From Panacagrimonas sp041603235 (lineage in GTDB: Bacteria > Pseudomonadota > Gammaproteobacteria > Nevskiales > Nevskiaceae), in NCBI GenBank assembly GCA_041603235.1, contig JBFIES010000001.1, positions 860,364 to 924,363 on the forward strand: DNA of 64,000 nucleotides. The letters run 5' to 3'. A program made the position numbers and the translations under genes. Below, piece by piece: positions 41,169 through 50,914 of the stretch. The first letter of the stretch is position 1, and every line of letters starts with the position of its first letter. The notes under the pieces were generated by a model. The model was not told the origin of the DNA. It saw only the letters and a list, made by a program, of their open reading frames with translations, and made no database searches.

Positions 41169-42536
41169 TTATTGGATCGCAGCGGCAGAAATTGCGGGCA
41201 CGATGCCCGACGGCGCCATCGCCACCTTGGGAGCTTCGGCAGCATCAATCTGCGCCAGCAGCGGGGCAATCTGCATGCGGAAACCTGCCAGCTCGCTGCG
41301 CGGAATCGGATTGGCGCGCGGCATCACGATCTTGACCGGATTCTTGTGAATGCCGTTGACACGAAATTCATAATGCAGATGCGCCGCAGTTGCCAGACCT
41401 GAAGAACCAACGTAACCGATGATCTGCCCCTGCTTCACTCGGTTGCCGGCACGAAGACCGCGGGCATAACGCGACATGTGTGCATACAGGGTTTCGTACT
41501 GGCTACCGTGCTGCAGAATCACCACGCGACCATAGCCGCCCTTGACGCCAACAAACTTGACGGTGCCCTTGCCGGTTGCCTTGATCGGCGTGCCAGTGCC
41601 CGCGGCGTAATCAACACCCTTGTGTGCGCGAATGGTGTTGAGAATGGGATGGCGTCGGCGCAGATTGAAATGCGAACTGATACGTGCGACATCCAGGGGC
41701 GTTCGGAAGAAGGCCTTGCGCAGTGATTCGCCTTCGGGCGTGTAGTAGGCAGCGCGGCCCTTGGCATCCTTGTAGCGAACGGCACGATGCACCTTGCCCT
41801 GGTTGATGAACTCGGCAGCCAGCAAATCACCGTCACGCAGCTTCTTGCCGTCCTTGTAGAGTTCTTCAACCACGACAGCGAAACGATCGCCTTCACGCAG
41901 GTCCAATGCAAAGTCGATGTCGTAGCGGAACAGTTCGGCAAGATTCATTACGGCCCTGACCGGCAGGCCCGCTTTCTGACCAGCGACAAACAGGGAGCTG
42001 TCGACAACACCGGCCACGACTCGCGTGCTGCGTTCAACGGCCGCGGTCAGCGTGGTGGATTCAAAACCCTTATCGGTTCTGCGCACATGCAGCGTGCGCA
42101 AATCGTCGAGGTCATAACGCAACTCCTGCAGCTGACCATCACGCTGCAGGATCTCGATTTTTTCGCCAGCCTTGACGTACTTCAGCTGGCGCGCATCTTC
42201 GCCCAGAGTCAGGATCGATACCCACTGCTGGGTGCCCAGCCCCTGGCTGTCAAACAAAGTTGAAAGTGAGTCGCCCGACTCAACATCGAGTGTGACCCAC
42301 TCACTGGCGGCCGGAGTGATCACGTTACTCACGGCGGCAGACTGAATGGCCTGATCAAACGCCATGGACTCCACCATCTCGGCTTCCGACAAAAGGCTGG
42401 CATCCAGAGCGGCGCGATTCGCATTACTTTCGCGCGTCACCAGAATTGCGAGACCGAGCACGCACACCGAAGCGGCCAAAACAATCCTTCGCGCCGAACG
42501 GGGCTGCCGTTCAGCTGGGCTATAATCAAGCTTCAT
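41169..42536 (-). CDS. M23-family murein endopeptidase (LytM domain, OapA-like N-terminus)
   Basis: 455 residues. One N-terminal membrane anchor or signal sequence (about 16-36), a LysM/OapA-like region (about 80-130, VESGDSLSTLF) and a C-terminal LytM zinc peptidase with HKGVDYAAGTGTPI and HLHYEFRVNGI. It probably cuts peptide crosslinks in the periplasm, like MepM. Start ATG 42536 gives the anchor near the N-terminus; an upstream ATG at 42614 would place 26 extra residues ahead. Divergent from tyrS. Confidence 0.9.
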   Translation of the reverse strand: MKLDYSPAERQPRSARRIVLAASVCVLGLAILVTRESNANRAALDASLLSEAEMVESMAFDQAIQSAAVSNVITPAASEWVTLDVESGDSLSTLFDSQGLGTQQWVSILTLGEDARQLKYVKAGEKIEILQRDGQLQELRYDLDDLRTLHVRRTDKGFESTTLTAAVERSTRVVAGVVDSSLFVAGQKAGLPVRAVMNLAELFRYDIDFALDLREGDRFAVVVEELYKDGKKLRDGDLLAAEFINQGKVHRAVRYKDAKGRAAYYTPEGESLRKAFFRTPLDVARISSHFNLRRRHPILNTIRAHKGVDYAAGTGTPIKATGKGTVKFVGVKGGYGRVVILQHGSQYETLYAHMSRYARGLRAGNRVKQGQIIGYVGSSGLATAAHLHYEFRVNGIHKNPVKIVMPRANPIPRSELAGFRMQIAPLLAQIDAAEAPKVAMAPSGIVPAISAAAIQ

Positions 42537-42755
42537 CTTGTTGACTCGGTTGAATCTTTTGGGCCTGACGACAGGGTCGCGCGGGTCAAACCTGAATAAA
42601 TTGGCGTGATCCAATTCACATTTTCAGGCCAGACTGGACGGTAAGGGAACATACTTTCGCTTTGCTTGCAAGCGCTTCCTGCACTTTCCTGTCTTGCAAG
42701 ATGAAGTGTGCAAAAAAGCCCGTCCACTCCGAAGTACATTAGCGCATCCTTTTAT

Positions 42756-43961
<1,206 letters not shown>

Positions 43962-43978
43962 CGATACTGAGCGTCGGC

Positions 43979-45850
43979 TCAGGAGGCGGAGGCATCGGCG
44001 CCGGCTGAGACCTCCAGCTCTTCTTGCGCTGAAGCCTGCAGGGCTGCGCTCGTCGGACCGAGCTGCCGCGCCAGTCCGAGAGCCCGCTCAGCCCAGATGC
44101 GAGCAGATACTGCGTCGCCGCAGAGCCGCAGGGCACGCGCATGCAGCAGCCATAGCTGACCGCCCAGACGCAGGTCGCGACGCCCCCTGATATTCTCGTA
44201 GGACACCACAGCCTTCGTGCTGTGCGCGAGCATTTGCTCCCAATCCCCATGCCGCTGGGCTAGCAAGGCAAGACCTTCGCGGGCCCTCACCCCCGCCATC
44301 ATCGGCCGACCATTGACCTGTTCCAGAATGGCCTGGAACTCGGGCTCGGAAAGATCGGCATTGCGTCCGGCCAGCAGGATCCTCGCCCACTGCTCGCCCA
44401 GCTCTAGCGTCGAGTAGCTAGGGTTGGTCTGACCGGACCCGGCACTTTGGGGGAGGCCGCGCACCATGGGCGCGAGCAGCACCTGCGCCTGTGTGACTGC
44501 ACCGAGGCCCAAGTAAGCTTTCGACAGTATCAACGAGGTCCGCGGGTCCGCCGGGGAGCGGTTACGTACATAAGCCTCAAGTTGAGAAACAGCTGATTCC
44601 ATACGGCCTTCGCTGATCAGCGCGCCGGCGTAGGCACGGCGAATAGATTCAATCAGCGCCCCTTCGTCCTCGGCGACGACGGCTTGCTCTCTGGCATCCA
44701 CCCAATTCATCAGAGCGGTGAATAAGCGATGCGCACCGGAAGCGTCTCCGTTGCGATGTAGCGCTGTTGCATACATCAGCTGCACGCGTACATCCGATGC
44801 CGGGCTTTGCCCGTCTAGCTCGGGCAGCATTGCTGCACCGAGTTGAAAGCTGGCGAGTGCGGGCTCGTAGAGGCCCTGATTCTCTTGGGCTTCGCCGAGC
44901 CCCGGATAGATGGTTTCGCGCAGGACTGTTTCGCTTCCAGTTTGCGCACGAGCAATCTGGCTTGCCTGAAGAAACTGATCTGCAGCCCAGTCCGGGCGAT
45001 CCTGAATCTGAAATTGCGCGAGTCGATTGAGGACTTCGATGTACCCGAAATGATCCGGCGCAGATTGTCCAAATACTTGCGCAGCATGCTGCAAGGCCAG
45101 TACTTCCTGGATCGGCGCAATATTTGAGGCGCGCTGCGCATCGGCATAGGCCAGCCACCAGAGCGCGCGGACGTCACTTGAATCGAGTTCGGCCTGACTG
45201 ATGATCTGGTCGGCCAGATTAAGGTATCCCAGTGCTGCACCCGGCAGTTGCTGCGCTGATGCATCACGGGAATCGCTCATCAGAGTCTGCAGAAATTCCT
45301 TATCAAATTCTGCTCGGTGCCCCAGAACCATCTGCGCCTGCTGCAACCTCAGGGACTGATAGCGCGTCATGTTGCCAAGAGCGCGATGCATGTCAGCAAT
45401 CACGCCAAGCAGATGGAGCTGAGCGGGCATGTCACCCGCGAAACTCTGGCTGACCTTGGGCGTCGCCAAATCGAGCATTCTGGTTGCGCTGGCATCGCGC
45501 GGCGCATCCGCAGCAGTGATGGCTGGGTCCGTCTGCCGGAATATGTCAGCGACAAACGCATTCATCGCAGCAGCGCGTCTGGACGACTCCGCAGCTTCTG
45601 CGGCCTGCGCACGGGCTCGCTCCGCATTCGAAATATTGGCCAGCAAGAAAGCAAACAGCGCGACAATGCCCGCCGACAAGATCCAGGCTCGGTAGTGCCA
45701 GCAACCGCGGAGAATGCGCACAGGCAATGAAACGATGGGCTCGCCAGGCAAGCGTATGGACTGTGCCGCCTGGTTCGTCCGGGCCGGCATCACCTGATCA
45801 AACAGCCCATCTACGGGGATCGCCCGATCAGCGGTGATGTCGTCGTCCAA
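43979..45850 (-). CDS. Membrane-anchored TPR protein resembling a Ser/Thr kinase without its kinase domain
   Basis: 623 residues. A ~55-residue cytoplasmic N-terminus is followed by one membrane segment (about 56-72), a coiled segment SNAERARAQAAEAAESSRRA (73-92), MNAFVADIFRQTDP, and a long array of degenerate TPR-like helices to the C-terminus. The juxtamembrane block (RRAAAMNAFVADIFRQTDP) resembles that of Xanthomonadaceae serine/threonine kinases with C-terminal TPRs, but no kinase motifs precede it, and the 152 bp upstream show no kinase remnant. It may be a stand-alone sensor or a decayed kinase. The exact family is not certain. Confidence 0.7.
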   Translation of the reverse strand: MDDDITADRAIPVDGLFDQVMPARTNQAAQSIRLPGEPIVSLPVRILRGCWHYRAWILSAGIVALFAFLLANISNAERARAQAAEAAESSRRAAAMNAFVADIFRQTDPAITAADAPRDASATRMLDLATPKVSQSFAGDMPAQLHLLGVIADMHRALGNMTRYQSLRLQQAQMVLGHRAEFDKEFLQTLMSDSRDASAQQLPGAALGYLNLADQIISQAELDSSDVRALWWLAYADAQRASNIAPIQEVLALQHAAQVFGQSAPDHFGYIEVLNRLAQFQIQDRPDWAADQFLQASQIARAQTGSETVLRETIYPGLGEAQENQGLYEPALASFQLGAAMLPELDGQSPASDVRVQLMYATALHRNGDASGAHRLFTALMNWVDAREQAVVAEDEGALIESIRRAYAGALISEGRMESAVSQLEAYVRNRSPADPRTSLILSKAYLGLGAVTQAQVLLAPMVRGLPQSAGSGQTNPSYSTLELGEQWARILLAGRNADLSEPEFQAILEQVNGRPMMAGVRAREGLALLAQRHGDWEQMLAHSTKAVVSYENIRGRRDLRLGGQLWLLHARALRLCGDAVSARIWAERALGLARQLGPTSAALQASAQEELEVSAGADASAS

Positions 45851-46002
45851 AGCTCTCCGCGCTCCCCATCAAGTTTCAGTGCGGAACAAGCAAAGTTCAG
45901 TCCGCCCGGGATATGCCAACTGCGCACTGCCACAGCTGATGCGACAGTGTCCTCAGGTTGATCCTGCCACAGACGGCAGGGGCATGCGGATCAGGCGAAG
46001 TA

Positions 46003-47058
46003 CTACTTGCGCCGCGCGCTTACCGCCACTGCCAGATTGCGCAGCAATTCGGCACTGTCCTCCCAGGCAATACAGGCATCCGTGATGCTCTGGCCATAGG
46101 TCAGCGGCTGGCCGGGCTTGTTGTCCTGCCTGCCTTCGACCAGATGCGACTCGATCATGACGCCCATGATTCGCTTATCGCCAGCGGAGATCTGGCCAGC
46201 CACATCCGCTCCAACATCAATCTGCCGCCGATGCTGCTTGCTGGAATTGGCATGGCTGAAATCAATCATCAGGCGCGGCTCGACACCGCCCTTCACCATG
46301 GCCGCACTGGCAGCTTCGACACTTTCGCGATCGTAATTCGTTCCTGCACTGCCCCCACGGAGGATCACATGACAATCTTGATTGCCCTTGGTTTCAAAAA
46401 TGGAGATCTCTCCATCCTGGGTCAGTGAAAGGAATCGATGCGGTGAAGATGCTGACAGGCAAGCGTCAACGGCGACCTTCACGCCGCCATCGGTTCCATT
46501 CTTGAAGCCCACTGGGCATGACAGGCCGGAAGCCATTTCGCGATGCAGCTGGGACTCTGTTGTGCGAGCGCCAATGGCCCCCCAGGAAACCAGATCCGCC
46601 AGGTATTGCGGCGTCAGGATGTCGAGATACTCGACGCCAGCCGGAACGCCCATTTCATTCAGATCAAGCAGAAGCTTACGCCCCAGTCGCAGACCGCGGT
46701 CAATGTCGTATCCATCATTCAAATCGGGATCGTTGATCAGCCCTTTCCAGCCGACGGTGGTACGGGGCTTCTCGAAATACACACGCATCACGATCAACAA
46801 ATCGTCCTTCAGCGTTTCGCGGAGCTTGCTCAGCCGTTCTGCATACTCCAGAGCGGCAGTCGTGTCGTGAATCGAACACGGCCCGACCACAACCAGCAAC
46901 CGCTGGTCCTTGCCGGAGAGAATGTTCTGAATATCCTGTCGTGTATTCAAAACCGTCTCGGCTGCCTTGGTACTCAGTGGCAATTCGGCCTGCACCTGAG
47001 CAGGTGTGGAGACGGCCTTGATCGACGCGATGCGAGTGTTGTGGGTAACGAGACTCAT
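46003..47058 (-). CDS. 3-deoxy-7-phosphoheptulonate (DAHP) synthase, type I
   Basis: 351 residues. Condenses phosphoenolpyruvate with erythrose-4-phosphate, the first step of the shikimate pathway. Motifs: VVGPCSIHD, MRVYFEKPRTTVGWKGL, GARTTESQLHR, ILRGG and DFSHANSSK. It is of the AroF/G/H family; which amino acid inhibits it cannot be read with confidence. Start ATG 47058 (MSLVTHNTRI) is preferred to 47076. An isolated gene with no aromatic neighbours. Confidence 0.94.
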   Translation of the reverse strand: MSLVTHNTRIASIKAVSTPAQVQAELPLSTKAAETVLNTRQDIQNILSGKDQRLLVVVGPCSIHDTTAALEYAERLSKLRETLKDDLLIVMRVYFEKPRTTVGWKGLINDPDLNDGYDIDRGLRLGRKLLLDLNEMGVPAGVEYLDILTPQYLADLVSWGAIGARTTESQLHREMASGLSCPVGFKNGTDGGVKVAVDACLSASSPHRFLSLTQDGEISIFETKGNQDCHVILRGGSAGTNYDRESVEAASAAMVKGGVEPRLMIDFSHANSSKQHRRQIDVGADVAGQISAGDKRIMGVMIESHLVEGRQDNKPGQPLTYGQSITDACIAWEDSAELLRNLAVAVSARRK

Positions 47059-47217
47059 CCGGAAGCTAGGGAGCAAATTAAAAAGGGGCGCGCATGCTAT
47101 CAGAGGGCGGCCAGTTTTCCACGCGACTGAGGACGGCGTCTCTGTTCAAGCCGGAGCCGCGCCTGTGCAAGAAGCGGCGCGAAGCCGATAATTAAATGCC
47201 CTGTAGCAATCACCGTC

Positions 47218-47670
47218 ATGAAGACCAACCGCTGGATACTCTCTGCCCTCGCACTCCTGCTCCTCGCGGCTTGCTCACGAGAGACTGCTCCTCAGATCAC
47301 TGACGCCAGAATTGTCCTGCCACCGCCGAGCATGCAAATGGCAGCTGCTTATATGGAATTGCACAATGGCACCGATCAGCATCTGACTATCGGCGAAATC
47401 AGTTGCCCTGCGTTCTCCGTGGTTGAAGTCCATGAAACGCGCATCGAAGATGGCATGTCTCGCATGAGAGAAGTAGAGAACCTCAGCGTGCCGCCGGGCG
47501 GCAGCGTCCAACTAGTACCGGGCGGCATGCACCTGATGCTAATGGGTTACCGGAAAGACCCATCACAATTCAAGAACCTTCCCATCACCATCGAACTGAT
47601 CGCGGAAGACGGCGCAATTTCAAGCGTCGAGGTTCGCGCACCGGTGCAGTCAAGCGCCTTTGACGATTAG
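47218..47670 (+). CDS. PCuAC-family periplasmic copper chaperone, lipoprotein
   Basis: 150 residues. Lipobox LLAAC (Cys19) predicts membrane anchoring. The copper motif H-X10-M-X21-H-X-M is exact: His72, Met83, His105, Met107. Such proteins deliver Cu(I) to cytochrome oxidase or scavenge copper in the periplasm. No cytochrome oxidase assembly gene is adjacent. Convergent with rplQ across a shared terminator. Confidence 0.92.
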   Translation: MKTNRWILSALALLLLAACSRETAPQITDARIVLPPPSMQMAAAYMELHNGTDQHLTIGEISCPAFSVVEVHETRIEDGMSRMREVENLSVPPGGSVQLVPGGMHLMLMGYRKDPSQFKNLPITIELIAEDGAISSVEVRAPVQSSAFDD

Positions 47671-47690
47671 CTCAGTCCGATCAAGGCCAC

Positions 47691-47716
47691 AAAAAAGGGC
47701 GCCGGAGCGCCCTTTT
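47691..47716. terminator. Bidirectional terminator between the copper chaperone and rplQ
   Basis: Six A residues, GGGCGC, loop CGGA, GCGCCC and four T residues make a symmetrical hairpin (stem 47697-47702 with 47707-47712) that can terminate both converging units. It ends the ribosomal superoperon. Confidence 0.85.
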
Positions 47717-47732
47717 CTAACTAGCGTGAAAC

Positions 47733-48140
47733 TTAGCTAGTTGCTTCTGCAGTCTCTTCGACTTCAACGGCTTCGGTCGCCTGAGGACGATCCACCAGCT
47801 CGACATAAGCCATCGGTGCATTGTCGCCAGGGCGGAAGCCACATCGCATGATGCGCAGATAACCGCCAGGACGTTTTACATAACGTGGGCCGAGATCGTT
47901 AAACAGCTTCTGCACCGCGTCGCGGTCACGAAGGCGCGCAAAAGCGATGCGGCGATTGTGCACGCTGTCCTGCCCCGCTCGCGTGATCAGAGGCTCCGCA
48001 ATGCGGCGCAGCTCCTTCGCCTTCGGGACGGTGGTACGGATCAACTCGTGCTTGAACAGCGCAACGGTGACCGCCTGCATGGTCGCCTTGCGATGGCTAC
48101 TTGTTCTGCCGAAAGCGCGGCCTGCCTTTCCATGACGCAT
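47733..48140 (-). CDS. rplQ: 50S ribosomal protein L17
   Basis: 135 residues. Last gene of the alpha operon. The L17 core (GRTSSHRKATMQAVTVAL, KELRRIAEPLIT, GGYLRIMRCGFRPGDNAPMAYVELV) is complete, followed by a short acidic tail (EAVEVEETAEATS). The N-terminus MRHGKAGRAFGR departs slightly from the common MRHRKSGRKL. It lies 31 bp after rpoA. Confidence 0.97.
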   Translation of the reverse strand: MRHGKAGRAFGRTSSHRKATMQAVTVALFKHELIRTTVPKAKELRRIAEPLITRAGQDSVHNRRIAFARLRDRDAVQKLFNDLGPRYVKRPGGYLRIMRCGFRPGDNAPMAYVELVDRPQATEAVEVEETAEATS

Positions 48141-48171
48141 GTTCGAATCTTCCTAATTCAACAAAGGGTGC

Positions 48172-49158
48172 TTAGTTGACTGCCGATTTCGGCGCCGACC
48201 AGTTGTCCAGCTGCATGCCCAGCGAAAGATCATGGGCCTTGAGGGCTTCCTTGATCTCGTTGAGCGACTTCTTGCCGAGGTTCGGCGTTTTCATCAGTTC
48301 ATTCTCGGTGCGCTGCACCAGTTCGCCGATGTAATACACGCTCTCAGCCTTGAGGCAGTTCGCGGAGCGAACCGTCAGCTCGAGTTCGTCAATCGGTCGG
48401 AACAGCACAGGATCGAGCTTGTGAGCACTGCCTTCTTCCTGCGGAGGCGGTGTCGCTTCAGCTTCGAGATCAACGAACACAGTGAGCTGCTCACGAAGAA
48501 TACGTGCAGCCTGGCGTACGGCCTCATCTGCATCAATGCCGCCGTTGGTATCAACGTCGAGAATCAGCCGGTCAAGATCCGTACGCTGCTCCACGCGCGC
48601 TCGTTCTACGGAGTAGCTAACGCGGCGAACGGGGCTATACGAGGCTTCCAGCTTGAGCAAACCAACGGTGCTCGAGTCGCTATCGCCGGAGCTTGCGGAA
48701 ATCGGCTGATAGCCGCGACCGCGAGTGACCTTGATCGAGGCCTTGAGACTGCCGCCGGTCAAATGGGCGAGCACCAACTCCGGATTCACAATCTCCATAT
48801 CGTGATCAAGCTGAATGTCTCCAGCCGTGACAGGTCCGTTGCCGGACTTCTCCAGACGCAGGGTCACTTCATCACGCGAATGCATGCGGATGGAGATGTT
48901 TTTCATATTCAGAAGAATATCGATCACATCTTCCTGCACGCCTTCCATGGCGCTGTACTCGTGAACGACGCCTTCAATCTGGACCTCGGTAACTGCAGCA
49001 CCAGGAATCGAGGAGAGCAGGATTCGGCGCAGTGCGTTACCCAGCGTGTGGCCAAATCCGCGCTCAAGCGGCTCCATCGATACGCGAGCGCGATTGGTCG
49101 AAACGACCTCGACCTTGATCTCGCGCGGCTTGAGCAACTCGGAAACAAAACCTTGCAT
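48172..49158 (-). CDS. rpoA: RNA polymerase alpha subunit
   Basis: 328 residues, usual length. The N-terminal domain (about 1-235) dimerises and binds beta and beta'; the C-terminal domain (about 248-320) contacts UP elements and activators, with RSANCLKAESVYYIGEL and TPNLGKKSLNEIK. It lies 88 bp from rpsD, the widest gap of the alpha operon, which carries two perfect hairpins. GAGGTAG precedes the ATG. Confidence 0.98.
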   Translation of the reverse strand: MQGFVSELLKPREIKVEVVSTNRARVSMEPLERGFGHTLGNALRRILLSSIPGAAVTEVQIEGVVHEYSAMEGVQEDVIDILLNMKNISIRMHSRDEVTLRLEKSGNGPVTAGDIQLDHDMEIVNPELVLAHLTGGSLKASIKVTRGRGYQPISASSGDSDSSTVGLLKLEASYSPVRRVSYSVERARVEQRTDLDRLILDVDTNGGIDADEAVRQAARILREQLTVFVDLEAEATPPPQEEGSAHKLDPVLFRPIDELELTVRSANCLKAESVYYIGELVQRTENELMKTPNLGKKSLNEIKEALKAHDLSLGMQLDNWSAPKSAVN

Positions 49159-49177
49159 GGGGCTACCTCAGCTAATG

Positions 49178-49201
49178 GCGAACCACCCAATGGTGGTTCG
49201 C
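49178..49201 (-). promoter_or_regulatory. Perfect hairpin A in the rpsD-rpoA spacer
   Basis: GCGAACCACC and GGTGGTTCGC form a perfect 10-bp stem around a 4-nt loop, 19 bases upstream of the rpoA start. It has no U-run, so it is unlikely to be a simple terminator. Its closeness to the rpoA ribosome site suggests translational control or an mRNA processing site. Confidence 0.7.
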
Positions 49202-49209
49202 GTGTCTTC

Positions 49210-49239
49210 GTTTGCGCGGCCCAGCTGGGCCGCGCAAAC
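49210..49239 (-). promoter_or_regulatory. Perfect 30-bp palindrome (hairpin B) in the rpsD-rpoA spacer
   Basis: Positions 49210-49224 and 49225-49239 are exact reverse complements (GTTTGCGCGGCCCAG and its complement). In RNA this would be a very stable stem, starting 7 bases after the rpsD stop. It could block 3' decay, punctuate the operon, or slow polymerase between rpsD and rpoA. Confidence 0.75.
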
Positions 49240-49246
49240 CTGATTC

Positions 49247-49867
49247 TTACTTGGAGTAAAGCTCGACGACCAGATTCTCGTTGATGTCCTGGAGAAACTG
49301 CTCGCGATCCGGCATCGCCTTCAGCGTGCCCTTGAGGCCTTTCTCATCCACTTCCAGCCATTCTGGGAAGCCGATCTGTGCTGCGATCGAAAGGGATTCA
49401 GCAATCCGGCCCTGACTGCGAGACTTCTCGCGCACTTCCAGAGTGTCACCGACCTTTACTTGATAGGACGGAATATTGACCGATGTGCCATTAACCAGAA
49501 TTGCCTTGTGACCCACCAACTGGCGAGCTTCAGCGCGCGTGCGGCCGAAGCCCATGCGGTAGATCACGTTATCCAGACGCCCTTCCAGCAGAAGCAGCAG
49601 ATTCAGACCTGTTGCGCCCTTCTGGCCAGAGGCCTTGTGGTAATAATTGCGGAACTGGCGTTCGAGAACACCATACATCTGCTTGAGCTTCTGCTTCTCA
49701 CGCAGCTGTGTCGCATAATCCGAAAGGCGTTGCTTGCGCGCGCCATGCTGCCCAGGAGGGCTATCCAGTTTGCACTTTGATTCGAGCGAACGAGCGCGAG
49801 ACTTGAGCAGCAAATCGGCGCCTGCACGGCGTGACAGTTTGCACTTGGGACCAATATAGCGAGCCAT
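49247..49867 (-). CDS. rpsD: 30S ribosomal protein S4
   Basis: 206 residues. Primary 16S rRNA-binding protein and, in enterics, the translational repressor of the alpha operon. It begins MARYIGPKCKLSRRAG and contains the S4 RNA-binding domain (about 96-160, RLDNVIYRMGFGRTRAEARQ). It lies 36 bp after rpsK. The two perfect hairpins immediately follow its stop. Confidence 0.97.
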   Translation of the reverse strand: MARYIGPKCKLSRRAGADLLLKSRARSLESKCKLDSPPGQHGARKQRLSDYATQLREKQKLKQMYGVLERQFRNYYHKASGQKGATGLNLLLLLEGRLDNVIYRMGFGRTRAEARQLVGHKAILVNGTSVNIPSYQVKVGDTLEVREKSRSQGRIAESLSIAAQIGFPEWLEVDEKGLKGTLKAMPDREQFLQDINENLVVELYSK

Positions 49868-49903
49868 AATTTCTAAACCTTATTCCGAGCGTCCAGACGA
49901 CGA

Positions 49904-50299
49904 CTAAACACGACGACGCTTGGGAGGACGGCAGCCGTTATGCGGAATCGGCGTGACGTCAGTGATGTTGCCAACCTTGAAGCCGGCGGCATTGAGGGCG
50001 CGGACCGCAGACTCGCGGCCAGGGCCTGGGCCCTTGATGCGCACTTCGACATTCTTCACGCCGTGTTCAGCAGCAGCCTGCGCAGCCTTGTCGGCGGCAA
50101 CCTGAGCAGCAAACGGAGTGGACTTCCTCGAACCGCGAAACCCTGCGGCACCGGCTGTGGACCAGGAGATGGCGTTGCCCTGCCGATCCGTGATGAGCAC
50201 GATGGTGTTGTTGAACGATGCGTGCACGTGCACAACAGCGTCACTGATATTCTTCTTGACGCGCTTACCGCGTCCCTTGCCTGAAGCCGGATTTGCCAT
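49904..50299 (-). CDS. rpsK: 30S ribosomal protein S11
   Basis: 131 residues. Platform protein of the small subunit. Conserved block VHVHASFNNTIVLITDRQGN, the GFRGSRKSTPFAAQVAAD segment and the C-terminus TDVTPIPHNGCRPPKRRRV are intact. It lies 23 bp after rpsM. Confidence 0.97.
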   Translation of the reverse strand: MANPASGKGRGKRVKKNISDAVVHVHASFNNTIVLITDRQGNAISWSTAGAAGFRGSRKSTPFAAQVAADKAAQAAAEHGVKNVEVRIKGPGPGRESAVRALNAAGFKVGNITDVTPIPHNGCRPPKRRRV

Positions 50300-50322
50300 G
50301 AGGCTCTCTGCTTAAATAATGA

Positions 50323-50679
50323 TTATTTCTTGATGGCGCGACGCGGTCCCTTACGGGTGCGGGCGTTGGTACGGGTACGCTGTCCACGGACGGGAAGCCC
50401 GCGGCGGTGGCGCTGTCCGCGATAGCAGCCCAAATCCATCAGGCGCTTGATGCTCATTGAAACCTCACGACGCAAATCACCTTCGACGGGCGTCTTGGCG
50501 ATCTCTGCACGCAGTGCGTCGAGCTGACCTTCGGTCAAATCACGCACCGGGATCGTTGGATCGATCCCCGCGCCCGCGCAAATGGCCTTGGCACGGGTGC
50601 CGCCAATGCCGTAGATCGAGCGAATCGCGATCACGGTGTGTTTCTTGTCTGGAATGTTGACGCCGGCGATACGTGCCAT
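50323..50679 (-). CDS. rpsM: 30S ribosomal protein S13
   Basis: 118 residues. First gene of the alpha operon; head protein of the 30S subunit contacting 5S-side bridges and P-site tRNA. Start ATG 50679 gives the family N-terminus MARIAGVNIPDKKH; the frame extends upstream without homology. The basic C-terminus TRTNARTRKGPRRAIKK is present. A good sigma-70-type promoter lies 45-73 bp upstream. Confidence 0.97.
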   Translation of the reverse strand: MARIAGVNIPDKKHTVIAIRSIYGIGGTRAKAICAGAGIDPTIPVRDLTEGQLDALRAEIAKTPVEGDLRREVSMSIKRLMDLGCYRGQRHRRGLPVRGQRTRTNARTRKGPRRAIKK

Positions 50680-50723
50680 GAACCTTAAACTCCGGTTGGG
50701 AGGACGCGCGAAAAAGGGCGCGA

Positions 50724-50752
50724 ATTGTACGGATTTAGTGACGCTGGGGCAA
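50724..50752 (-). promoter_or_regulatory. Promoter of the alpha operon (rpsM)
   Basis: On the minus strand TTGCCC (50747-50752) is followed after 17 bp by TACAAT (50724-50729), then TCGCGCCC, a GC-rich discriminator typical of stringently controlled promoters. Predicted start near 50717, giving a leader of about 40 bases. Confidence 0.65.
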
Positions 50753-50759
50753 GGGACAA

Positions 50760-50873
50760 CTAACCCTGGCGCTGTTTGTGTCGCAGATCCGTGCAAATGA
50801 TGCGGACGACGCCTTTGCGGCGGACGACTTTGCAATTGCGGCAAATCTTCTTGACTGATGCTCGAACTTTCAT
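50760..50873 (-). CDS. rpmJ: 50S ribosomal protein L36
   Basis: 37 residues, too short for most ORF scans. It begins MKVRASVKKICRNCK and ends RHKQRQG. The zinc ribbon is intact: Cys11, Cys14, Cys27 and His32, so this is the zinc-dependent (C+) form. It closes the spc operon, 41 bp after secY, and overlaps no other gene. Confidence 0.96.
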   Translation of the reverse strand: MKVRASVKKICRNCKVVRRKGVVRIICTDLRHKQRQG

Positions 50874-50914
50874 GGTGATCTCGTTTGCAGGTGCTGCTTT
50901 TGTTTCGTTAGCCC

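Noticed and set aside
42515..42530. TATAAT near the start of the M23 peptidase gene as a tyrS promoter
   Set aside because: It has no acceptable -35 partner at 16-18 bp and lies partly within the divergent coding region, more than 170 bp before tyrS.
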